Assembly (NCBI RefSeq): GCF_027706845.1
Contig: NZ_JAQGCZ010000008.1
Span: 1 to 64,000 of the forward strand
Reading direction: 5' to 3'
From: Mycolicibacterium sp. BiH015
GTDB lineage: Bacteria; Actinomycetota; Actinomycetes; Mycobacteriales; Mycobacteriaceae
Length of the DNA: 64,000 bases
Position numbers and translations under genes: made by a program. The notes beneath the pieces are model-generated. The model saw nothing but the letters and a program-made list of their open reading frames with translations, was not told the DNA's origin and did no database searches. Numbering within the stretch: the first letter of the stretch is position 1; each line of letters opens with the position of its first letter. Positions 1 through 7,708 of the stretch are shown piece by piece.

Positions 1-26
1 AGTTCAGACGTGTGCTCTTCCGATCT
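1..26 (+). other. Residual Illumina adapter at the contig end
   Basis: The first 26 bases match the end of the Illumina multiplexing read-2 primer (it ends GCTCTTCCGATCT), running directly into genomic-looking sequence at about base 27. This is library-derived, not biological. It shows that position 1 is a contig end and that features touching it could be truncated. Confidence 0.95.
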
Positions 27-770
27 TCTGGGCTTTGGCACTCGTGCGCGCTCAAACAGATCTTCGACGTTTCCGGGTGGCATGCGTCCAACCTCGTCCG
101 ACTTGACTCAATTCGTCACTGTGACAAATTGACCTAAGCTTGGCGCATCTTGGCTAGAGGCCATGACTTGCCGCCCAGGCGCAAGGGGTTTCGTCTCAGT
201 GCTGATCGCGCGGAACATGGTGATGAAACGCCGTTTGGCACTGGATCTCCGACGCCCCCGCACAAGCCGATCGGCCTGCTTTCGTCTTCGAGCGGTCTGG
301 CACTTCAAGTTTCTGGACGGCACCTCACACTCTGCGAGATTGCTGCGGGTTCGGCCGGCTGATCGGTGCCGCCGCGCAGCTATTGCGGCCACAAACGCCC
401 AATGCGAGGCAACGCGAGCACCGTCACCCGGCTTCGTAAATTGCGGGGGCGAATCGGGCAGCGCTTTCAGGCTTCCGCCGATTGGCCTTAAGCGATTGCG
501 GACTGCTCGACAAATGCCAATCGCAAATAGCCAAATCGTGAGTGCCGGAACGTAATTCAGTTACCGATAACTGAGATTATGTCAGCTAGACTCGGAATAC
601 GCTGGAGGGCAGCTCTTTTCAGAAGAAGCATGCCAGCTCGTATGCAAACTTTGTGATGGTGTCGTCGTGCAAATCCTCCACGGCTAAGTCCCCGTGCTGG
701 GGTCGCTGAAGCAAATGCCGAGCAGAGTAAGAGGTCCGCCAATCGTGCGCAACCAAAGCGATCGAAGAAT
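27..770. other. Stretch without a recognisable gene
   Basis: No open frame here has a convincing start, ribosome site or family resemblance. The only structure I see is an 18-base segment at 109-126 that recurs exactly at 962-979. Because the contig begins here, remnants of a truncated gene cannot be excluded. Confidence 0.5.
109..126 (+). repeat. 18-bp direct repeat, copy 1
   Basis: CAATTCGTCACTGTGACA is present here and again at 962-979 in the same orientation. It contains a short palindrome, GTCAC-T-GTGAC, typical of a dimeric repressor site. The two copies bracket the MazF-like fragment. Whether it is an operator or a scar of an excision or insertion is not decided by the sequence. Confidence 0.6.
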
Positions 771-977
771 GAGCTCTCGTCGGGCTGGCCGCAGCACGTT
801 CAGCCCACCGGGCCCGCCCTGGCGCTTCCCCGCCCCACCTATGCCATGACCGAACAACCCCGCACCATCAGTCGGGAGCGGATCGCCACCGTAGCCGGAA
901 CCGTCGACAACGACTGCCTGGCGTCAATACGGCAGTGGCTCAACGACTTTCTTCGCGACGACAATTCGTCACTGTGA
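771..977 (+). pseudogene. MazF/PemK-like toxin, C-terminal fragment
   Basis: An open segment reads WPQHVQPTG, then TYAMTEQPRTISRERI, then CLASIRQWLNDFL and a stop at 975-977. The TEQPRTISRERI block and the C-terminal helix resemble the distal half of MazF/PemK-type endoribonuclease toxins. The N-terminal beta-barrel half of the family and an antitoxin gene are not visible upstream, so this is called a remnant. An internal ATG at 846 would give only 43 residues. The last codons overlap the second copy of the 18-bp repeat. Assignment is by motif memory only and is moderate to weak. Confidence 0.45.
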
Positions 978-979
978 CA
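962..979 (+). repeat. 18-bp direct repeat, copy 2
   Basis: Exact second copy of the 109-126 sequence, overlapping the end of the MazF-like fragment. Confidence 0.6.
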
Positions 980-1581
980 GAACGATGGGTGAGGTAGAGG
1001 GTCGAGACGTCATGGACCTCGCCGACTAACTACGCACACCAGCGGTGTTGCGCCGCGGAGCCGCTGAGCTCAGCCTGCCGGTGGTGCACATCGAGAGTTT
1101 GGATTCTGCCACTTGACCTCAACAGCACTTGAGGTTGTACAAATTTCTCATGACCTTCTGTGTCGCCTCGATGGGGCTGTGTGAGCCCGCTTGGACGCTT
1201 GCGGAGGTAACGGATGTCGACTGGCCCCTATCCGAACCGGTGGCGGATCATCAGATACCCGACCACATGGGTTGCGTTGCCGTGCGAGATGAGTCGCTGC
1301 CATCGACGTGCGGAACGACATTGGCGCGAGGATGCGACAGGGGCGGTGAGTCGTTGAACGCCGCCGTGGCCCGGATTCGAACGAGCCGCACCCGTCTGCG
1401 CTACCGACCACACAGCCGCCGGGGCACTTCGGGCGGTGCGACGCCATCCTCGGCGCGCTGGCGTGCGCAATTATTCAATCGCTACTGAGCTCGTGCGGCT
1501 GAGCTCCCCATCGATGACCTCGTTGACTGCCAGAAAGCAGCGCGCGCCGACGCCCGCTGACACACAAGAGAAAGGAACAAA
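980..1581. other. Gene-poor stretch upstream of sodA
   Basis: A 119-codon frame starting at a TTG (1129) has a hydrophobic N-terminus but an arginine-rich, low-complexity remainder and no ribosome site; I do not call it. The final 15 bases hold the sodA ribosome-binding site (GAAAGGA, 1569-1576). Confidence 0.5.
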
Positions 1582-2235
1582 ATGGTTGAATACACGCTGC
1601 CGGAGCTGGATTACGATTACGGTGCCTTGGAGCCGCACATCTCCGGTCAGATCAACGAGATTCACCACAGAAAGCACCACGCCGCCTACGTCAAGGGCCT
1701 CAACGACGCCATCGCGAAGCTCGAGGAAGCGCGTATCAACGACGATCACGCGGCGATATTTCTCAACGAGAAGAACCTGGCTTTCCACCTCGGCGGCCAT
1801 GTCAACCACACCATCTGGTGGAAGAACCTGTCCCCGAGAGGCGGCGACAAGCCCACCGGCGAGCTGGCGGCCGCGATCGACGATCAGTTCGGGTCGTTCG
1901 ACAAATTTCGGGCGCAGTTCGCCGCTGCGGCCAACGGTCTGCAGGGCTCCGGGTGGGCGGTGCTGGGCTACGACACGCTGGGTCACCGGCTGTTGACCTT
2001 CCAGCTTTACGATCAGCAGGCCAACGTGCCGCTGGGCATCGTCCCTCTGCTGCAGGTCGACATGTGGGAGCACGCCTATTACTTGCAGTACAAGAACGTC
2101 AAAGCCGACTACGTGACGGCGTTCTGGAATGTCGTCAACTGGCAGAACGTTCATGATCGCTTCGCCGCGGCCACGGACAACCTCGCTGGTGTCAAAGCCG
2201 GCTACAGCCCGTGGCCCGTTCCTCGCGCAGACTAA
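1582..2235 (+). CDS. sodA: Superoxide dismutase, Mn/Fe family (probably Mn type)
   Basis: Converts superoxide to hydrogen peroxide and oxygen with one metal ion per subunit. The 217-aa protein aligns along its length with mycobacterial SodA (N-terminus VEYTLPELDYDYGALEPH). The four metal ligands are visible as H28, H76, D160 and H164, the last two in the family signature DMWEHAYY. Residue 145 is Gln (YDQQ), where M. tuberculosis FeSOD has His145 and M. smegmatis MnSOD has Gln, so manganese is the likelier metal. There is no signal peptide, as is usual for mycobacterial SodA. The start is set by GAAAGGA about 6 bases upstream. The gene stands alone, with no obvious operon partner. Confidence 0.96.
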   Translation: MVEYTLPELDYDYGALEPHISGQINEIHHRKHHAAYVKGLNDAIAKLEEARINDDHAAIFLNEKNLAFHLGGHVNHTIWWKNLSPRGGDKPTGELAAAIDDQFGSFDKFRAQFAAAANGLQGSGWAVLGYDTLGHRLLTFQLYDQQANVPLGIVPLLQVDMWEHAYYLQYKNVKADYVTAFWNVVNWQNVHDRFAAATDNLAGVKAGYSPWPVPRAD

Positions 2236-2440
2236 GCAACAGCTCTAGAGACATCGTGGCCGCGGCAGTTCGCGGAATCATTCGCGTTCGCCGCGGTCAC
2301 GTCGAAAAGTTTCCTCAGTCAGGCCCGCTCGACAAGTGGAACGCCGACGTAACTGCAATGAAGCGGAATGCCTGACGCACATCGGCGTGAGGTTCTCGGT
2401 TTGCGAGGTCCGACACGGGGCGTATTGAAAGGGGTTCAGC

Positions 2441-3838
2441 ATGTCAGAGACCGCTACCCAGCAAGACATCGCATCGTCCGCTAACTGGCGGACGCTGCTC
2501 GGACGTCGATTTGGTCCTGTCTCAAGTGTGCTCGCCGGCGGCGTGGGTTTGCACGCGACCAACGTCTACTTAGCGGCCACCGTCATGCCCTCGGTTGTTG
2601 CCGATATCGGTGGGGCAGCCCTCTATGCGTGGGCGACGACTGTTTTCATGATCGTGTCGCTGATCGGCTCGGTACTGGCCGGAGCGGTGCTCGGCCGGAT
2701 CGGTCCGCGAGCGGCCTACCGGTGGACCGCGGCGATCTTGACTGCTGGAACTGTGCTGTGCGCGCTCGCACCGTCGATGCCCGTCCTTCTCGTGGGCCGC
2801 GCGATCCAGGGATTGGGTGGCGGATTGTTGTTCGCTTTGTGCTATTCGATCGTGCGGGTGGCGCTTCCTTCGGCGTTGTGGCCGCGAGCGATGGCCCTGG
2901 TCTCGGCGATGTGGGGCGTGGCGACGCTGATCGGCCCCGCCTTGGGAGGCCTATGGGCGCAACTTGAATTCTGGAGAGGTGCCTTCTGGATGCTTGTGCC
3001 AATCGCGGCTGTTTTCGGGGTTTTGGCAAGCACTCTCCCTCAGCGCTCCGGTGAGCCGGCGTCGCGGCGGGTGCCCTGGATGTCGATGGGGCTACTCACC
3101 GCAGCTGTACTGATCATGTCGATCGCGAGCGTGACTGGGTCCTTGACGATCAACGGCATCGGGGTGCTGTTGGCGGTGGCGCTTCTCATCGTCTGGTTGT
3201 TCCACGAACGACGCACGGGAACCGGAGTCCTTCCGAGAGCGACCTTCGGACCCGGTCGCAGACTGGCATTGATCTACCTGACGTCCGCGATGCTGGTAAT
3301 CGCCTCCACGGTCGAAGTTTTCGTTCCATACTTCGGCCAACACCTACAAGGGCTTAACCCCTTGGCAGCCGGATATCTCGGCGCAATCATGGCGGCCGGC
3401 TGGACGATCGGTTCGGTTGCATTCAGCGGTGTGACCCTTCGTACGGCGCTCCTCATCGGTTGGGCGCCCGCGAGCTCGGTTCTCGGCTTGCTCCTCCTCG
3501 TCGCGGCCGGCCCTCGGCAATCCGGTGCGATCATAGTTGTGCTGACGGTGGGACTGGGACTTCTGTTATTGGGATTAGGGATTGGCGCTGCGTGGCCGCA
3601 CCTACTGACCGCAGTTCTCAAGCTGGCGGGCGATAAAGATCAAGACTTGGCAGGTGCGTCCGCGACGACTATCCAACTTGGCGCAACGGCAATTGGATCG
3701 GCCCTCGCCGGAACAGTGACGAACATCGCTAGCTTTACCGATCCGACGAGTACAGCCGACGCGGCGCAATGGTTGTTCGCGATATTCATCGTCCCCGCGT
3801 TGATCGCGCTGTCATCAGCATGGTTCGCGCGTCGTTGA
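2441..3838 (+). CDS. MFS transporter, multidrug-exporter type
   Basis: A 465-aa membrane protein with roughly 12-14 hydrophobic segments. Family marks are an early AATVMPSV motif in the first segment, a GxLxxRxG-like loop (GAVLGRIGPR, about residue 82), a mid-protein VGRAIQGLGGG and a GPALGGLWAQ motif of the antiporter C type. These place it with proton-driven drug-efflux carriers of the major facilitator superfamily. The substrate cannot be read from sequence. It sits 205 bases after sodA and upstream of an IS481-type pseudogene, with no regulator beside it. The ATG at 2441 follows AAAGGGG. It could equally export a metabolite of the nearby catabolic genes, but nothing here shows that. Confidence 0.85.
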   Translation: MSETATQQDIASSANWRTLLGRRFGPVSSVLAGGVGLHATNVYLAATVMPSVVADIGGAALYAWATTVFMIVSLIGSVLAGAVLGRIGPRAAYRWTAAILTAGTVLCALAPSMPVLLVGRAIQGLGGGLLFALCYSIVRVALPSALWPRAMALVSAMWGVATLIGPALGGLWAQLEFWRGAFWMLVPIAAVFGVLASTLPQRSGEPASRRVPWMSMGLLTAAVLIMSIASVTGSLTINGIGVLLAVALLIVWLFHERRTGTGVLPRATFGPGRRLALIYLTSAMLVIASTVEVFVPYFGQHLQGLNPLAAGYLGAIMAAGWTIGSVAFSGVTLRTALLIGWAPASSVLGLLLLVAAGPRQSGAIIVVLTVGLGLLLLGLGIGAAWPHLLTAVLKLAGDKDQDLAGASATTIQLGATAIGSALAGTVTNIASFTDPTSTADAAQWLFAIFIVPALIALSSAWFARR

Positions 3839-3883
3839 TTTCGCACCGCCTTTAGCGGCGTGGGCACAGGCCAATCCTGATAG

Positions 3884-5522
3884 TCATCGTCTCAGCGGCA
3901 CAATCGACCTACCGTCTTTGGGGACTCGCCGCTGGACGCTCTGCGGGCCGGCTGGTGGCGGTGGGGGCAGTGCGGCAGTCGCTGGTCGGGCGCCTCTGAT
4001 GTCTCGTATCTGATTGACAGAGAATGGGTTTGGGAGTGTCTTGAGTAGCAAATTGCCCGCTGGGGCGTGGACGAGCCCGACGTCGAATCGCAACGTCACC
4101 CGAGTTCCAGCGACACCGGTGCCCAACGCCAGCTCTCGACCGCGGACGACAACGATGCCGTCACGGTCGGCGGTGCGCTCGATTTCGACCGCCCCGGATC
4201 CTCCACTGGAGCGACTGTCGGGTGGCGTGGAGCCGGCGGGGTCAGGTCGTCCGACTCGAACTCCGCGAAGTGACAGCCGTTCCAGGTCGGCGTTGGTGAC
4301 TCGCTACGGGACGGTCTTGATCACCTCGTCGGCGAGCAGGATGTGGATGCTGGTCAGGTGGATCCACAGCGTCACCGTCAGCCCGGCGTAGTTCTCTCCG
4401 ACCCAGAGCTGCTGCAGACCCGCGATCACCACGACGCCCGACGGCCGCACCCGTGCCTCCATTTCGATCGGCAGCGGCCCGTTGGCGACGTTCGGCGGTG
4501 CCATCCGCCCAGTGGGCTCGCCGGCTCGTCGGTGCGGCCGATCTCCACGGCTGGGTGGAGTTCTGGATCGGCGAGTCGGCTGCGGCGGAACAAGCTTGCT
4601 GGCGTGGCCATGGCCAGCGAGTGGTGGGGCCGCACGGTGTTGTAGACGTGGACCCATTCGTCGATGGCTGCCTGGGCGGCTTCGATCGACTCGAATGCGC
4701 CTGTTTCGTCGAGAAGTTCGCGCCGCAATGTCTTGTGGAATCGCTCCACCTTGCCGGTGTTCGTGCGAGAGCGGCGTTTGGTCAATCGGGCGGTGATGCC
4801 GTTGTCGCGGCAGATCCGTTCGAAGAGGATCTCGACCGGTAATGGCCTGGTGAACTTGCCGGTGAACTGCTTGCCGTTGTCGGTGAGCACCTCGAACGGT
4901 GCACCCCAGCAGGCGATGGCGGCCAAGAAGGCATCGCACACCGCGGGACCAGACGGCACCGGCAAAACGGTGGCAGCCACAACGAAGCGTGAATGGTCGT
5001 CGATGGCGGTAAGCATCTTGTGCTCGCGCCCGCTGACCAGGAACACCCCGCCGACGATGTCGAGCTGCCACAGGTGCATCGGTGCTTCGCGTGCCCACCG
5101 TTGTAGACTCGTTTATGTTGCTGCTCTTGACTATTCACCAAACCATTGCGCACCAGGACGCGGTGAATCGTGGATCGCGACGGGGCTGGTTCGCCAATCT
5201 CCAGCGTCATTTCGTAGGCGATGCGCCGGGCTCCCCAGCGTCGATGGTGGCGGCGCATTTCGCAGATCAACGCTTCAACATCGGGAGAGATCCGGCCCGG
5301 GCTGGAATGCGGGCGACGCGACTGATCGGCCAAACCGCCCAGGCCGCCGGCCTCATAGCGTTTACGCCATGCCGCGACAGTCTGACGTGTCACGCCGAAC
5401 CGTCGGGCCACCTCACCAACGGGCGCACCGTCTTTGACTTCAGTGACAGCGCGCAGACGGATCTCGACCGTGACACGCGCGGCAACATCGGAATCAGGCT
5501 GAGGAACCTTTGGATTGACCAC
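3884..5522 (-). pseudogene. IS481-family transposase, frameshifted and interrupted
   Basis: One transposase of about 546 codons is spread over several frames. The N-terminal helix-turn-helix (VARRFGVTRQTVAAWRKRY) starts at 5522. Near 5100 the reading moves by one base, giving RWAREAPMHLWQLD. The DDE core follows: D in WQLDIVGG, D in TDNGKQF, E in KVERFHKTL. A second shift near 4480 leads to VRPSGVVVIAGLQQLWVG. An in-frame TAG lies at 4306-4304, after which the same frame resumes (RVTNADLERLSLRG) and runs to a stop at 3884. The missing base near 5102 lies where AAA would restore TACAAACGG. Three lesions make activity unlikely. I did not find convincing terminal inverted repeats. Confidence 0.85.
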
Positions 5523-5729
5523 GACGACACCGTGGCAGGCGCGGGTTGCCCGTCAACGATGTCTCGATGACGAACGGTCAAAGATGTCCTGAACCCATAC
5601 AGGGATCGCCAGATGGTGATGCGTCGGAGGGTGCCCGCCGGCCAGAGCTCCCGCGCGGAACGGATGGGCGGTCAGCGCCTTCGGCTTCCGGCACGCCGTC
5701 TCGTGCGCTCACCGACGGAGCCCAATCAG

Positions 5730-6355
5730 TTAGTGGCCGCGGGCGACCCATTCGTCGTAGTGGACGATCTCGTCGCCGATGGTCGTCGTGTCGCCGTGTC
5801 CGGTGTAGACGACCGTCTCACCGGGCAGGCCGCCCAGCCGGCCGGAGATCGACTCGAGGATGGTGGGGAAGTCGGAGTAGGACCGGCCTGTCGCGCCGGG
5901 CCCGCCCTGGAAAAGGGTGTCGCCGCGGAACACCGCGTTGAGGTCGGGGGCGTGCCAGCACACCGAGCCCGGGGAGTGTCCGGGGGTGTGCAGCGCCCGC
6001 AGTTCCGTTCCGCGACGCGCAGGGTGTCGCCGTCGCTGACCGCGCGGAAGGTCTTGTCCTGATGGGTCATCCGCCACAGCACCTCGTCGGCGGAGTGCAT
6101 CAGCACCGGCGCGTCGAGTGCCTCGCCGAGTTCGGGAGCGACCGTGACGTGGTCGTTGTGTCCGTGCGTGCAAATGATCGCCTTGACGTGGCGCCCGCCG
6201 ACGGACATCAAGATGGGGCCGGCGTCGTGGGCCGCGTCGAACACGACGGCCTCGGAGTCGTCGCCCACGATCCAGATGTTGTTGTCGACCTCCCAGCTGC
6301 CGCCGTCGAGTTCGAACGTGCCGTGGGTGACCAGCCGGTCGATCGGCGAGTTCAC
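5730..6355 (-). pseudogene. Metallo-beta-lactamase-fold hydrolase beside mscR, frameshifted
   Basis: A glyoxalase-II-like MBL-fold protein of about 208 codons, the usual neighbour of mscR in mycobacteria (Rv2260 type). The Zn-binding HxHxDH motif reads THGHNDH in the first frame, and the second half (LHTPGHSPGSVCW, FRGDTLFQGGPG, TGHGDTT) continues in another frame. The break is at about 6013-6016: ...LRVA is followed by GTELRA only if one G is added to the GCGGAACG tract. The GTG start at 6355 overlaps the mscR stop (GTGA), implying translational coupling. Total length is one base short of a whole number of codons, as expected for a single deletion. It may be a real lesion or a sequencing error in a G run. 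Confidence 0.8.
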
Positions 6356-7437
6356 AGGATCACCACCGAGCGCAGCACCTCGCCGGCGTGCATCTTGTGG
6401 AAGGCGTTCTCGATGTCCTCGAGCCCGATCCGTTCGGAGACGAACTTCTCCAGCGGAAGCCGACCCTGCAGATAGAGGCTGATCAAGGTGGGGAAGTCCC
6501 GCTCGGGCAGGCAGTCGCCGTACCAGGAGGATTTCAGCGAGCCGCCGCGGGAGAAGAAGTCGATCAGCGGCATCTCCAGCGTCATGTCCGGGGTCGGGAC
6601 ACCCACCAGCACAACGGTTCCCGCGAGGTCGCGGGCGTAGAACGCCTGCTTCCAGGTCTCCGGCCGGCCGACCGCGTCGATCACCACGTCGGCGCCGTAG
6701 CCGTCGGTGAGGTCGCGGATCGTCTCGACCGGATCGAGTTCGCGGGCGTTGACTGTGTGCGTGGCGCCGAAGCCGCGCGCCCAGTCGAGCTTCTTGTCGT
6801 CGGTGTCGACGGCGATGATCCGCTTGGCGCCGACCAGCGCGGCACCCGCGATCGCGGCGTCGCCCACGCCGCCGCAGCCGATCACTGCGACGGTGTCGTC
6901 GCGGTTGACCGCGCCGGTGTTGATCGCCGCGCCGATGCCGGCCATCACGCCGCAGCCCAGCAGCCCGGCGACGGCCGGGTCGGCGGCCGGATCGACCTTG
7001 GTGCACTGACCTTCGTGTACGAGCGTCTTGTCGGCGAACGCGCCGATGCCCAGCGCCGGGGTCAGCTCGGTGCCGTCGGTGAGCGTCATCTTCTGCTCGG
7101 CGTTGTAGGTGTCGAAGCACAGATGCGGGCGCCCGCGCTTGCACGCCCGGCACTGCCCGCACACCGCCCGCCAGTTCAGGATCACGAAGTCACCGGGTTC
7201 GACATTGGTCACGCCCGTCCCGACGGATTCGACCGTGCCGGCGGCCTCATGGCCGAGCAGGAACGGGAATTCATCGTTGATGCCGCCCTCCCGGTAGGTC
7301 AGGTCGGTGTGGCACACCCCGCACGCGATGATGCCCACCACCACCTCACCCGGCCCGGGATCGGGGATCACGACATCGGCCACCTCGACCGGCTCACCCT
7401 TCGAACGGGAGATCACCCCGCGCACCGTTTGACTCAT
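6352..7437 (-). CDS. mscR: S-(hydroxymethyl)mycothiol dehydrogenase / S-nitrosomycothiol reductase
   Basis: Zinc-dependent medium-chain dehydrogenase that oxidises the mycothiol adduct of formaldehyde using NAD, and can reduce S-nitrosomycothiol. The 361-aa protein has the catalytic zinc site (CGVCHTD near residue 38 and GHEAAG near 63), the structural zinc cluster CGQCRACKRGRPHLC (about 93-107) and the nucleotide-binding GCGGVGD (about 187). Length and motifs match the mycobacterial enzyme (Rv2259 type). The start is ATG at 7437 after GAAAGGAACGAG. The downstream MBL-fold gene overlaps its stop. Formaldehyde detoxification is a general function; no link to the catabolic genes is evident. Confidence 0.93.
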   Translation of the reverse strand: MSQTVRGVISRSKGEPVEVADVVIPDPGPGEVVVGIIACGVCHTDLTYREGGINDEFPFLLGHEAAGTVESVGTGVTNVEPGDFVILNWRAVCGQCRACKRGRPHLCFDTYNAEQKMTLTDGTELTPALGIGAFADKTLVHEGQCTKVDPAADPAVAGLLGCGVMAGIGAAINTGAVNRDDTVAVIGCGGVGDAAIAGAALVGAKRIIAVDTDDKKLDWARGFGATHTVNARELDPVETIRDLTDGYGADVVIDAVGRPETWKQAFYARDLAGTVVLVGVPTPDMTLEMPLIDFFSRGGSLKSSWYGDCLPERDFPTLISLYLQGRLPLEKFVSERIGLEDIENAFHKMHAGEVLRSVVIL

Positions 7438-7708
7438 GATTGTCAGCTCGTTCCTTTCGCATTACATCCCGACGGTGATTCGGACACGGGCGGGTAGATC
7501 AAAGGCTTCACTGACGGCGTAAGCCGTCATGGTCGCCCCGGCTCGCTACCGCCCTGAGCACGATGAATGTGCTGCGATAGGCGCGACCGCAGCGAGCGCC
7601 GCCCGCCGGAGTGGTCGGGCCGGAAACCCGACTGTCGGCCACCTCGGGGCCTTTCGCTCGCCCACCCGTCTCTGGTCCAGTTTCCACCGGGTGCGGCAGC
7701 GCCGCCGA
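7438..7708. promoter_or_regulatory. mscR upstream region with a perfect 7-bp hairpin/operator
   Basis: Between pyc and mscR (both minus strand) lies TGACGGC-GTAA-GCCGTCA (7512-7529), a perfect inverted repeat with a 4-base loop, 75-92 bases upstream of the mscR ATG. It could be a repressor or activator site for mscR, or an intrinsic stem ending pyc transcription; no T-run follows, which argues against a classical terminator. Confidence 0.4.

Noticed and set aside
1129..1488. A 119-codon frame with a signal-peptide-like start
   Set aside because: TTG start without ribosome site; the remainder is Arg-rich and unlike any secreted protein.
3843..3862. Hairpin CACCGC...GCGGCGTG after the MFS gene as a terminator
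   Set aside because: Stem is only 4 perfect pairs and no T-run follows.
4426..5522. Programmed frameshifting as the explanation for the IS481 frames
   Set aside because: IS481-family transposases are normally a single frame, there is no slippery heptamer at the shift, and a nonsense codon follows.
5726..7162. A 478-codon minus-strand open frame covering mscR and the MBL-fold gene
   Set aside because: Its first two thirds are a shadow of mscR in another frame; only the distal part encodes the start of the MBL-fold protein.
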